From Rhizomucor pusillus (Eukaryota; Mucoromycota; Mucoromycetes; Mucorales; Lichtheimiaceae), in the NCBI GenBank assembly GCA_900175165.2, contig FWWN02000175.1:1-64000 (forward strand): a DNA stretch of 64,000 nt, in the 5' to 3' direction. Positions 32,768 to 44,323 of this stretch are shown here, in pieces (the stretch's first letter is position 1; every line of letters begins with the position of its first letter). Below the pieces are notes generated by a model. That model was not told the DNA's origin and did no database searches. It saw only the letters and a program-made list of their open reading frames with translations. The position numbers and the translations under genes are program-made.

Positions 32768-35700
32768 ATGCACGATAAAGAAGATGACAAGGACACGCAG
32801 CCGGATGAAAAGTTAATACAAAATAATGTCAAGAAACAAAAGACTCCATTGTCTCAACGGATAAAGTTACCAAAGCTACCTCCCTTTGACCAAATACGGA
32901 AGCTTCTGAAGCCTCCAGTTGCTCTGCTCATTGGGTTGATCTTGTGCTTGAGCGATCGCTGCCGAGAAGCGATCGGCCAAGGAGCTCTGTTGACGACTAT
33001 TGTACTCGTATTCTATTTCCCTTCTCGTACTTTTGGTAAGCCCTTTATAGAGTATTCTGTCAGACTTGAATATTTATCCCATTTTCTCCAAACGTATAGG
33101 TATTGTACTCGAGGCAAGTTGATGTCACCCACCGTGCATATCTCTATGTTTCCCTAAAAACAGTTTTTGCGACCAACAGGATGTTATCTACGGTACATTC
33201 GGTGCCCTCGTCGCGGCGGCATACTGTTTCCTCGGTATGCATAGAATGTCCTTGTTTCTGGTTCCGAATGCAGCGAGAGCTAAAAATGTCGTTCAAACCT
33301 TGTGTAGCAATGTACACCGCCGATTTGGCTCGAGATCCTAACAATCCCATACCCGTGCAACCCAAATCTAGCGGTGTACTCGTCGTGTACATGTTTGTGG
33401 GCATATTTTTCGTAACTTATATCCGTACAAAAATCACCAGAGGTATGATTTATTGACACGGAGTAGGCCAATGGAACCACGCTAAAATCTCTTTGTTTTC
33501 ATCACGTAAGCAAATTTTGCTTGCATCAATGCGGGGATCTTGTTATCCGTAAGTTTGACGCAATTGGATCGCTGTGCACAGTGTACCTAATCCTTTTGTA
33601 GTTTGGCTTGACTGATTCATCCATTATGAAAGGTTTCCAGCCAGCTGTGATTGTAAGTCCTGAAATAATGTCTATATATTTGAGGCGAGAATGTAATTTA
33701 ACACTCCATGCATAGTGGGCATTTTTGATACCCATAGCCCTAGGCGGCGGGATTGCAGTTGCCGTATCAGGTCTGATATGGCCTGCAGATAGCATGAGTA
33801 ACTACATGACCGTGCTTCTGCGAACTCTTGAGGGATACAACTCGTTCTTTAAAACTCACTCCAACGGCTTCCTATCGAGATCGACTGGAGAATCTGTCAA
33901 GTCTACTTTATCTACGCTCCACCAAAGTCTGGATAACAGCACTCTTTTTCTGATCGATTGCAAACGAGCTGTCCGTCGCGATATTTTATTCTCGCATCTC
34001 TCCGGCGAAGACGTTAGTGCCTTAACTCGCATGGTTAAGGGAATGCGAGCATGTCTGCACGGTGTAGGTCTTGCGCAAATACTGCGAAAGGAACTCGATA
34101 ACGCCAATAGCTCGGCTTTCGAAAATTTATCGGAAGAGCAAAGGGAAATAGAGAAAGATACCCTGGAGGAAGCTGTCCAAGAACTGCAATTTCTATTCCA
34201 ACAGATATCTGATTCATGCTACAACGCGATGAGCGAATGTATTGGACGCTTGTCAGCTCTTCAAGGTCCTCCCAATCGCACACCTCTCAATAGTATCTTG
34301 TGGCCATTCCCGCGATTTTTTATTTCCTCCAAGTGTCCGGCTTACGAAGGCACACGTACTGAACCCGAAGAATTGGAGGATTTGGTCGGGAAGCTAGATA
34401 TCAGAGCTGGCAAAAGCGTCGAGAATTTGCTGAAGCTTCATCATCGCATCGGTGCAACCAGAACGTACGGCGGTCTCCATCTAATATCCATGTATCGATA
34501 CAATCTCAAGATTTATGCGTGCAAAATGGCAGCACTCTTGCGGTTCGTCAAGGAGCTCGAACTAAAGCGTCAGAAGCGCCGCATCTGGTTCCCAACCAAC
34601 AAGGCATTTCGAAAGTGGTTCCGATCGCGTGAGATTGATACAAACATGGGCGGGGATAGCGGCGATTATGCCCAGCAAGGTGCAGAGTTGACGCTTGTGC
34701 GAACAAACACACGCACCGACGCAGGGGCGTTGGATGTGGAAAATGCAAGATCTTCGGAAAGCGCATTTGTCAAGACACCTGCGGGAAAACTATACTACCG
34801 CGATCCGGACGTTGACCCGCCGGCCACTGCAGCGCAAATATTTTGGGACAGACTTTACAGTATCCGGAGATGGTTTGCCGAAGTAGATACGTTCTTTGCG
34901 TTTAAAACGGCTGCTGGCACTGTCTTGTTGGCGTTGCCTATCTATCTGCCTGAAAGCGCTGCTTGGTATTACGAATGGCGTGGACAGTGGGCTCTTATCA
35001 CCCTTACGCTGTGGATGTTCCCTATGACGGGCATGTTTTTATACTCGTATGTTTTTTTTATAACTCTGGATAGCAACAATGACGCTTACTTGTTTATACA
35101 GAGTTCTCCTGCGTTTGCTTGGAACGGTATTCGGCGGCGTATTCGGTATCGTTGTTTGGGAAATGACTCAAGGGAACCCATACGGTATCGCAGTTGTCAT
35201 GTTCGTCGTCTTTGTCATCTTTTTCTATCTTATGGCTGTAAAACCCACTCTAAGAGTGTTGTCCATCATGACCGTTATTACTATCTTACTGGTAACAAAA
35301 GCAGAAGGAAAGAACTAAAAAAAGAAATGACATTGCTAATTGGATGACTAGGTGGTTATCTATGAGCATAACTACGTAGTTGGTGCAGTTGAAGGCAATG
35401 ATCCAGTGTGGACCCTTGCTGGCAAGGTAAATGCGGAGATAGAGTTTATCAAGAACGCTATTTAAATTAACAATATCTTTACAGAGAATGCTGCTTGTCG
35501 TGATTGGTGTCGCTGCGTGTGCTATCCTATCATTGATCCCTTACCCAGTTACAGGGCGCGTTGAATTAAGAAAGCGTTTGTCTCAGACCATCCGCGATAT
35601 TGGCAAATTATATGGTATCCTTGCGGTCCATATGGTACAACCCAATCTGGCTTATCAAGAGGCAACTGCGCAGCAGGCTAAAGGTTTCCGGAAACTTGCA

Positions 35701-36350
35701 CTCAATATTCGACGACAAGTTGCGGACGAACGCAGTTTCCACAAGCTTGCTGTTTTCGAGCCCCCGCTTCGAGGCCGGTTCCCAAAGGAGAGCTACGAGA
35801 CGATCCTTGAAAAAGTGGACAACATGGCCGATCTGGTGTTTGACATGGTGAGTACTTGGAAAAAAGAAAAGATTCATGTCTCTTTTTTCTAAACGAGTGG
35901 ATCAAAAAAGGGGCATGTCATTCATGATATCACTGGACCCTGGAGACAACAGATTGCCTCGACTCTTACAAGCGAGCGTAGAGATTACGTAAGGACACAA
36001 AAGCTTATTGTATACTTTGCATGCGCATTAACACTATCAACGCTTGGTCACTTTAGCTTGCATCTATCATGACAACACTTAAACTTTTATCCGCTACCTT
36101 GTCCGCGAAAATGGCGTTGCCGCCGTATCTGATTGCACCTGGTGAAGCTCGAGAGCGGTTCAGCAGAGCACTCGAACGCAACATTCGACTTCGTATTGAG
36201 GATATCAACAATCCATCGTTCCTTCCATATACTACCTACGTTGTGCTCAGCGCTACCTTTGTCACGGAGCTGCAAGCTTTGCTCGAAGCAGTTGAAGACT
36301 TGGTGGGCATCGAGGATCCCGAAGAATGGCTGCGCCAAAACTATTATTAA
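32768..36350 (+). CDS. FUSC/ArAE-2 family membrane protein (BRE4-like putative exporter)
   Basis: Large fungal membrane protein with two hydrophobic blocks, related to aromatic acid exporters and yeast Bre4. The first exon (32768-33035) encodes a charged N-terminus and helix PPVALLIGLILCLSD. A 14-base exon (33100-33113) follows, then an intron with a GC donor (33114-33179). Next come YGTFGALVAAAYCF, LARDPNNPIPVQPKSSGVLV, FACINAGILLS, TDSSIMKGFQPAVI and FLIPIALGGGIAVAVSGLIW. A long cytosolic segment (about 33780-34900) is mostly helical. The second membrane block includes FAFKTAAGTVLLALPIYLPE, GQWALITLTLWMFPMTGMFL, GGVFGIVVWEMTQGNPYG and MLLVVIGVAACAILSLIPYP. The C-terminal part to 36350 is soluble and probably folds back on the helices. 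Substrate is unknown. The reading frame is intact through about a dozen introns. Confidence 0.78.
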
Positions 36351-36722
36351 ATTCGTTCTGTGTACCATGTTCTTGTTCAATGATGACGAATAATTCATTT
36401 ACATTATCCTTTTCGAGTTTCTTGATGCATTATCTATAGTAGCACTTGGAGCGGAAAGAGCAAGAGCAAGGCATAAGGACTTCACTTGTAGCATATAAGG
36501 ACACGCATTATAGCTGCTTGTAATTTGATAATTTCAGTACATACCTCAAGATTTCTTAGCAGACATCCTGCTGGGACAAATCGATCTATACATCAGACTG
36601 TCGCCGGCGCGGGATTGGTCAGCAAGTGCAATTGCGTGCTTGTGTGTCATCGGGGTTTCCTCAAGAGGTGTGTGCGCTCCTTCTGACAGGCACCGACTTA
36701 AACCTTTTTCCCCACACTTGAA
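36351..36722. other. Intergenic, FUSC gene to cysteine synthase
   Basis: 372 bases, the 3' flank of one gene and the promoter of the next; nothing else seen. Confidence 0.45.
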
Positions 36723-38064
36723 ATGAACCCTCTCCGTGCATTTGCTCGAGCGTATTCCACTGTACACCCTGGCGTCCGTCCTGGAGTAAGTTCCTTTGAG
36801 GCTTACCTGGCTTACGTCCGAAAGCAAGCTAAAGCGATTCATTCTTTAGATCACCAACGGTTTCATTGGCGCCATTGGAAACACACCTCTCGTAAGTATA
36901 TCTAGAGATAGGCAGATAGAACTTGCGAGATCAATGCATGCCGGAATAGATCCGCTTGAACCGTCTCAGCGAGGAGACTGGCTCTGAGATCCTTGCAAAG
37001 GCTGAATTTATGAACCCCGGTGGTTCCGTCAAGGACCGTGCTGCCTTGTATGTCGTCAAAGATGCCGAAGAGAAGGGTCTTATCCGTCCAGGAGGCACTG
37101 TTGTTGAGGGTACCGCTGGCAACACTGGTATTGGCTTGGCTCACGTCTGCCGTGCAAAGGGCTACAAGTGCGTGATTTACATGCCAAACACTCAGGTACG
37201 GCCTTGCCGTCTGGATGCAAAATAGGATTATGCAATTGACGTTTAGGTTGTATCTAGTCTCAAGAGAAGATCGATCTGCTGCGCATGTTGGGTGCAGAGG
37301 TATACCCGGTCCCTGCTGTCGCCTTCGACAACCCGCAAAACTACAACCATCAGGCACGTCGCCACGCCGAAAACTTAGAAAATGCAGTGTGGACCAACCA
37401 ATTCGACAACATTGCCAACCGCCGTGCACATATCGAGACAACTGGTCCGGAGATTTGGGAGCAGACTGAGGGCACTGTTGACGCCTTTACATGCGCCACT
37501 GGTACTGCTGGTACGCTCGCCGGCACTGCTCGCTTCTTGAAGACCAAGAACAGTAACGTCAAAATCTACGTTGCTGATCCTCCCGGATCTGTCTTGCACA
37601 GCTACTTCCAGAGCGGTGGCAAACTCTTCGAGCGCGAAGGAGGATCTATCACCGAGGGTATCGGTCAGGGTCGTATCACGGATAACATGGCGCAGGATGT
37701 CGATCTGGTCGATGGCTCGTTCCGTATTCCTGATGAGGAATCCATCAGTATGTTGTACAGATTGCTTGACGAGGAGGGTATTTATGTCGGCGCCAGCTCC
37801 GCGTTGAATGTGGTGGCTGCTACCAAGGTTGCCAAGGAACTCGGCAAGGGCAAAAAGGTTGTTACCATTCTTGCTGATGGCGCCTACAGATACCAATCTC
37901 GATTGTTCAGTAAGTTTTGCACACTGCTGCATTGTTACCTGCTGGGATTGATCAAACTGACAAATTTACCTTTTTACCTTTATCCAGGCCGCAAATGGTT
38001 GGAATCTAAGAAGCTCGATACCGCTATCCCCGAGCACCTTCAAAAGTACATTGTTCTTCCCTAG
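36723..38064 (+). CDS. Cysteine synthase (O-acetylserine sulfhydrylase), mitochondrial
   Basis: PLP enzyme making cysteine from O-acetylserine and sulfide. Exons 36723-36785, 36850-36891, 36950-37195, 37258-37909 and 37988-38064 give 359 residues. The start, [17 protein letters not shown], is basic, Ser-containing and free of acids, like a mitochondrial presequence. [11 protein letters not shown] carries the PLP-binding lysine, GTAGNTGIG the substrate loop, and [12 protein letters not shown] the phosphate-binding loop. [13 protein letters not shown] follows near the C-terminus. It resembles the fungal mitochondrial cysteine synthase group (yeast YGR012W, Aspergillus cysB-like) rather than cystathionine beta-synthase, because regulatory CBS domains are absent. 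Confidence 0.9.
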
Positions 38065-38202
38065 ACATCTTGGTTCTTATTCTGTGCAGCATAGATGTAA
38101 AAATATATACATATACATGCTTAGTTTTGTGACTTGTTTGTCTACGGTCTTGAAAGTTATTTGCTGAGTGTGCTTTTTACTTTCCAACTCTGTGCCGATT
38201 CA

Positions 38203-38796
38203 ATGGGCAAGAAGAAGAATGCCAAGGACGGTCCCAGTCAACAACATTTGCAGGCGTACCAACGCATGAACTTTCTTCATCAGGCGGCAGTCTTAATGAC
38301 AACGATTGTTGAACATAATTCAAACGATAGCCAGCGACAACCATCACGATCGAAGCATGTGTGGCAAGGCGATCCCAAGGGGTCACTTGCTCCTTTAGGA
38401 CGATATTACAACAACACGATGAAGAAAATTAGTAGGAAGCTTGTGTCACGAGTGTAATTACAGAAAGTTATTTTTCAACACCTTTGTTGTCAAGTACTTA
38501 ATAATTCTGTTTTACAGTGATCCAAGTATCAAGAGATCCGTGTGTAAACGATGTGACACAACTTTGATACCCGGCAGAACTGCATCTGTGCGCATTACAT
38601 GTAAGTAATCGTTTGCTCCTGAAAAGGTACAAAGGGTAGTTGCTAACATTGGCAAACAGCTCGACCGCAGACCGCCACTGTTACTCAATGTAATATCTGT
38701 GGATGTACAAAACATCTGCTAGCTGGAAAAAAACACGAGCTCTTTAACGAGAAAAATGCTTTGGAGCAGCTATTAAATGATGATAAACTTGATTGA
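38203..38796 (+). CDS. RPR2: RNase P subunit Rpr2/Rpp21 (SNM1 family)
   Basis: Zinc-binding protein of nuclear RNase P, which cuts 5' leaders from pre-tRNA. Exons 38203-38453, 38518-38600 and 38660-38796 give 156 residues. The N-terminus is basic (MGKKKNAKDG) and continues into helices QRMNFLHQAAVLMT and YNNTMKKISRKLVSRVDPSI. The zinc site is CKRC (VCKRCDTTLIPGRTASVRI) paired with CNICGC. This order, a helix pair followed by KRSVCKRC, is the family signature. The 156-residue length suits Rpp21/Rpr2. The related RNase MRP protein Snm1 is the main alternative. Confidence 0.87.
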
Positions 38797-38822
38797 ATCC
38801 CCACCTTTTTCCTTTTGTCAAT

Positions 38823-40775
38823 ATGTTTGCCAATGACTGGGCAGCTTCGCCCAATGGGTTCTCATCGCCATTCGACGAGAATCCTTTTGCATCGTCTCCT
38901 AGGAATGAGGTAGCCAGTCAAACGCAAATGCGATTGAAAGAGAGAAAAAGAAAAAGTATAAGAGTTTGCGCTTATCAGGAAGAACTAGTCGTTTGAGCAG
39001 GCACCAACGTCACCCTCGATACCTGTAGAATACAGCGACAGCAATGGCGACCAACCACAACAGCGCAATGCTCACGGACGGTACATGACCATTCGTGTTA
39101 GCGATCCACAGAAACAGGCTGGCAGTTTAGGAGTAGGGTCGTATATCACCTATCTGATAACCACCGAGGTCAGTCTATTGAGTATATGTAAACAGCCCTC
39201 TTATCAGACTGCGCTGACACTGCCAGTCGCAGACCAACGTGGAGACGTTTTCCTCAACTACACCTAGGCCTGTTCGCCGACGTTTCCAGGATTTCGTCTG
39301 GCTCCATCGGGCACTTTTGCTTGAATATCCAGCGTGCGTCGTGCCGCCTCTCCCGGAGAAAAATCGGATCGGTACGATATATCTTTGTTGGGTGCGAATA
39401 ACCAACCCCTGCTATTGATCAAAGAATATGCAATCTAGGCTACGTGAATGGTGGGCGGTTTGACGAACAATTCATAGAAAAGCGACGACTAGGGTAACAT
39501 CTCAAATCAGCATGGATAACGGTAATGATATTCTGATCCTTTTTGCGTGTTTTATGCAACCAGTCTGCAATGGTTTTTGGATCGCGTATCGTCTCATCCG
39601 TATCTACAAGCATCGCAGTGCACTCGTATATTTTTGGAGTCAGTGGATTTTGTGAGTTGTACCCTGAATCAGTACAAGAGCCGCTGATTCATAATCCCAA
39701 TCTACATAGCAAAACGACAAACGGGTGCATGAAGCACGATTTCCTGATACAGGGTCTTTGTTAGAATCATTTGGAGATGCATTGATGAACGCATTTAGCA
39801 AGATTCAAAAACCAGATCAGAGGTTTTTGGATATGAAGGATTATGTCGATAAATTTGAAGATAACCTCAAGCACATTGAAAAACTATACTCTCGGATAAG
39901 CAGTCGCCAAGAGGGTACGATCTTACACGATTTCTTGAAAGATTGTCGCTCACTGACTCCACTCCGTCGCAGATCTCGTACAGGATTACAAGAATTTTGC
40001 ATGGAGTGTTCGTGAGATATCAGCAATGGAATCCGATATTGGTCTACCGCTGCGACAGTTTGCAGAGACAACAGAGTCTTATGCGAAATCAATGAAGGAC
40101 ATGGTGAGAGAATGCCAAAATGATATCCATGTCGAGTTTACTAACAATAGTCAAGACCAGGAAAGAAAATATTCTGTTTATGAATGATATTCATGAGTTA
40201 TTGGCTTACTGCGCTGCAGTCAAGGTATACAATGACTTGGCGAAGCTGATAATGTCAAGACATTTACACTAATGTTAAAAAATAGCAAACATTGCAGAAA
40301 CGGGATGAGAGCCAGATCGACTTTGAAGAGCTCTCCAAATTTTTACAGCGGGCAATTGAGGAGCGAGAGAGAGTAGGCGTCAACCCAGTCAAGATTGCCG
40401 AGTTGGATACCAAGATACAAGAGGTAGGTAGGAAAATAGTAATGTCCGAGCAAAGAGATCTAACAGCATCTTCTTCGCAGCTGGAAACCGAAGTAGCACG
40501 AACAAGCGATATTACGAACGGTTTTTCTACGCAAATGACTGAAGAATATGAATTTTTCCAGCGATCCAAGACAGCGGAACTCAAACAGAGTCTAAGTGCA
40601 TATGCTGACAGCCGCATAGAGTTCTATTCTAATGTGAGCTAGTTACTAGCTAATCTTGCATTTATCAGAAATACTCATATGGTTCAAATAGGGAATATCG
40701 CAGTGGGAGGCAATTCTACCTGTGCTCGAGCGGATGGATGTTGCCGAGGATACGATCCAGGAAACTCTAAAGTGA
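38823..40775 (+). CDS. SNX4: Sorting nexin-4 (Atg24), PX-BAR protein
   Basis: Peripheral endosomal membrane protein that binds PI3P and drives recycling and selective autophagy. It begins MFANDWAASPNGFSSPFDEN only 27 bases after the RPR2 stop. The PX domain includes MTIRVSDPQKQAG, VRRRFQDFVWLHRALLLEYP and PPLPEKNRI, with the RRF motif that contacts PI3P, then FIEKRRLGLQWFLDRVSSHP. The BAR domain is long and helical: FLDMKDYVDKFEDNLKHIEK, DYKNFAWSVREI, RDESQIDFEELSKFL and EYEFFQRSKTAELKQSLSAY. The C-terminus is WEAILPVLERMDVAEDTIQE followed by TLK and a stop. About ten introns, all GT-AG where resolved, were joined in phase. The Snx4 assignment rests on the specific VSDPQK and EYPACVVPPLPEK blocks. 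Confidence 0.88.
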
Positions 40776-41528
40776 AAACCAAGAGAATCTCCATTTTCAT
40801 GTATACCAATTAAAAGCATATTGCAATGTAAATAAAGCGTTCCCATTCAAATTCCTAGAGATATCCGTTTCGTTTAATCGTGACAGGTATAATCATTTCT
40901 TGCATTGATGTTGGTACCCATAGTACCACAAGTTTAAATATGGATCTGGGTGTTTAAGTCTTGGATCGGCGCAGCGGAAAATTTTTTCTCTTCACGGAAG
41001 TACATATTCAGCGTTGTGCGATTCTACCGGCTTCGCTGTAGTTTTCTTTCAAGAGGAAGATTGATCTTTAACTTCCATGTCGACTTTCTGAAACACCACA
41101 GAATAGTCGATACTATAAAAGACCGAAATGTCAAAAAATATGTAATATGATGCAAATGAAAAAGAATTCGATACTACTTGCACAAGATCGGGACATTCCT
41201 TAGATATAAAAAAGAAGAAGATCACAGAATTTTAAGAATCGAGCATTGTTGTCTATATGATGCTAGCACTGCTGAGGTGGACGATCTGGACCATTAACAT
41301 GGATGTGTATCTTGATCGTCATCCATTGCTATATCGGTGAAGCTGAACGTGATACATACTGTAAGCAACTGCATATTCCGGGCGCAAATGGAAACATCCA
41401 TTGGGTGGCCTGGAAGTTATTTCATGTGCAGTTGCAGCGTTCATGCATATGACACTGGCGCTTTATTTTTTCTTCTCCCTATTGGATTGTTCTCTGGTTT
41501 CTCTTTCCTTTATTCCTTGAATTCTCAG
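40776..41528. other. Intergenic upstream of the CaMK gene
   Basis: About 750 bases. Frames upstream of 41529 stay open in part but show no kinase-like sequence. No other element recognised. Confidence 0.4.
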
Positions 41529-43038
41529 ATGGGCATTCTTACCGCACTTGATACACTTGTTAATGGATTTGCACCCAAATCATATGAAAAGAAAAGATGC
41601 TACAGATTTGGTAACGTGCTAGGTTAGTGTCGTGAGTTCGTGTGTGTTTGCAATATCCTTTATTCAATGTCTAAAGGCTGCGGATATTAGGAAGTGGCGC
41701 TTTCGGATCAGTAAAAAGGGCTACTCGAATATCTGACGGCCGAGAGGTCGCAATCAAGATCATTCCAAAACGCAATGTCAAAGATCGTCAGGGCATGGTT
41801 TACGCAGAAGTGAAGATGCTTCAAGGTCTAGAACATCCAAATATTGTAAAGCTGTATGACTGGTTTGAGTCTCGGTAGGCCCTTTTTCATTCACAGTCGG
41901 ATCAGGAACTGACTGTAGGTTCTATCTTACCTTTCATCGTTAGAGAAAAATTCTACCTCGTTTTCGAATTGCAAGTTACAAATGCTCCCTATATTCGTGC
42001 ATTCTTGAACTCATACTCTTCATTTAGAGCGACGGGTGGCGAACTGTTCGAACGTCTATTTGAACGGGGCAAACTTACCGAGAACGACGCTGCTAATGTT
42101 GTGCGCTCCATCCTATGCGGTCTGGAGTATTTACATAACCACAAGATCATTCACAGAGGTAACAACATCTGCATCGCCGGACGAGGGATATCCACTTATT
42201 TTCTAAATGCAAAAGATTTGAAGCCTGAGAATCTTCTCTTCAAAAGCCAAGATCCTGATGCCGAGCTTTTAATTTGTGATTTTGGGTCAGTGCGCTTGGC
42301 AACATCCTCCGCCATTTGCTGACAAGAGTATTTTATACATAGTATCGCGAAGCTGGACGGAGATAACTTACCATTGCATACTGTGTGCGGTTCGCCGGGA
42401 TATGTTGCTCCAGAAGTCTTTTTAAAAAAGGGATATGGTTCGGCGATAGATATTTGGAGCGCTGGGTAAATACAATTGGGTAGACACAGCGTAGATCACG
42501 TTGATTTCGTTTTAACGGCATTGTGCGTGTTCATCCAGTGTAATCGCGTATACTCTGTAGGTATTTTCAAGATAGGATAAGAAGATACATCTAGTTGTTG
42601 ACCAGTTCCTTTGTTGCAACCCAGACTCTGTGGTTACCAACCTTTCCAGGCAGAGGATATGCCTGAGCTAATCAACGAAGTAACAAATGGAAGATATCAG
42701 TTCCATGAACGGTATTGGCGCAACATAACAGTGGATGGCAAGTAAAATAATTCTTAGGCATTCTCCATTGTGAAACAATTTGCTGATACGCTCCTACAGC
42801 CAAAGACTTTGTGCGCCGTTTATTGACATTGGATCCGAGCAAACGACCAACAGCTTCCGAAGCTTTGAAAGACAAGTGGCTCGCCAATCAATCACCTTCC
42901 AACGTTGGTTTGCTTGAAACAGTTTGGGAAAACTTGCAACCTGGGCAAAAGTTACGCACCGTAGTAGGTGTAATCAAGGCTATCAATCGATTCCGCGATG
43001 TTGCAAACGATAGACAAGTAGAAAATAATGATGCATGA
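41529..43038 (+). CDS. Calcium/calmodulin-dependent protein kinase (CaMKI-like)
   Basis: Ser/Thr kinase of the CAMK group. Exons: 41529-41622, 41691-41874, 41944-41970, 42028-42158, 42216-42285, 42343-42465, 42539-42556, 42625-42737 and 42800-43038; 332 residues in phase. Motifs: [11 protein letters not shown] glycine loop, VAIKII lysine, [11 protein letters not shown] catalytic loop, DFGIAK magnesium loop, [11 protein letters not shown] activation segment and DIWSAGVIAYTLLCGYQPF. The C-terminal [20 protein letters not shown] is basic-amphipathic, as in the autoinhibitory/calmodulin-binding region of CaMKI. Two introns (41971-42027 and 42738-42799) have GC donors. The HRD triplet is itself split by an intron. 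One exon is only 18 bases. Calcium regulation is inferred from the tail. Confidence 0.9.
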
Positions 43039-43039
43039 C

Positions 43040-43992
43040 CTAATGTTTCTTTGCTGTTAAAAAGTAATTGACTTCAAAAGATTCTATGCCGCAAGGTGTC
43101 GCGTCGCTAGTATCTGAAATCCACCATTTACGTTTCAAAGGATCCCAGTAGATTCCACGCACATCCTGCACACTCCACTCTGCGCCGAGAGATTCAACGC
43201 CGCTTTTGAGTTCTCGAGTAGTTATATATTTTGACCAATCGTGCGTTCCGCGGTGGACCAGTCGAAGAATATCTTCGGCGAGGAAGACGGTGAGCAAGTA
43301 AGATGTGACCGTTCGTGACATCGTCGACATGAACAAGTGTCCTCCAGGTTTCACCAAATCGGCACAGGTGTGTAAGAATTGCATAGGGTTGCTAACATGC
43401 TCAATAATCTCCATGGCCATCACCGCATCAAAGGCTTCTTTTTTCTCCTTTACGAGTTCCTCTAGAGAATATGTCTCTGTAAGTCATGCATTTTACAGCA
43501 ACGCTGAGATGTATGCCGCTGCTGTTGCTGCTTACCAGCAGTTGTATTTCGGTATTCGAGTTTGCCAGGTCCTCGCCACAACCGCGGATCTTGGCGTGCA
43601 TGCACTTGAGCTGTTTTGATATTGTCAGAAGATGCGTCGGCACCCACAACGTTTGCACCAAGTCGCGTCAATGACTTTATTCAGATATTAGCACAATAAA
43701 TTCGTCGAGCCTCATTCCTTATTCCATTTACCTCTGATAAGAACCCGCCACCGCAACCTATATCGAGCATATTTAAGCCTTGGAACGGCTTGGAAGACTC
43801 CGGGTCGACTCCAAGCTGCTTGCGCACGTAACTTACACGTGCAGGATTCATGATTTGCAGCATGCCAAACTCGCCATCGGGATCCCACCACTCGGCTGCT
43901 TTCTCGCTGAACTTTTTAATTTCGCTTGCATCGACTGTAGAGAAACATCGGTGCAACGACCTCGCTTTCGTCAACACAGGCCGCAAAAACAT
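43040..43992 (-). CDS. COQ3: Ubiquinone biosynthesis O-methyltransferase
   Basis: SAM-d­ependent methyltransferase acting at two O-methylation steps of coenzyme Q synthesis on the matrix side of the inner mitochondrial membrane. Exons (minus) 43732-43992, 43536-43674 and 43040-43461 give 273 residues. The N-terminus, MFLRPVLTKARSLHRCFSTV, is a typical mitochondrial presequence. Motifs: EKAAEWWDPDGEF, MLDIGCGGGFLSE (SAM-binding glycine loop), GANVVGADAS, MEIIEHVSNP and KPGGHLFMSTMSRT. RGTHDWSKYIT and the final GIYWDPLKRKWWISD are family-specific. Its stop lies 2 bases beyond the end of the convergent CaMK gene, so the 3' ends of the transcripts must overlap. Confidence 0.94.
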
Positions 43993-44323
43993 TTTGTCAG
44001 CTGGCCCAGATGCAATTCGAAACCTCTTGACAAAATCTGCCAAATTTTTAAACTCCAGCTACTTTGTAGAGACATCAACGCGGTGTACTTCCACAGCTTT
44101 ATGCAATGTTTTCCTTGACGGTTTGCTGCATACTAGTGTAAACGTCGATAGCATAACGACACTAAAATATGAATAAATGGGACGGTGAAGGAATTCTTTG
44201 ATTGCAAAAGCAATAACCGATTGAAAACAGCGTGCATATAAAAAGCGCGTGTATATCCTCCCATCCAAAACGCACTTAATACATCGTGAGATTATTATTG
44301 CTTTGGCGTAAAAAATCAATGTA
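43993..44323. other. Intergenic, COQ3 promoter and thaumatin-gene 3' flank
   Basis: 331 bases with no supportable gene or repeat. Confidence 0.45.
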
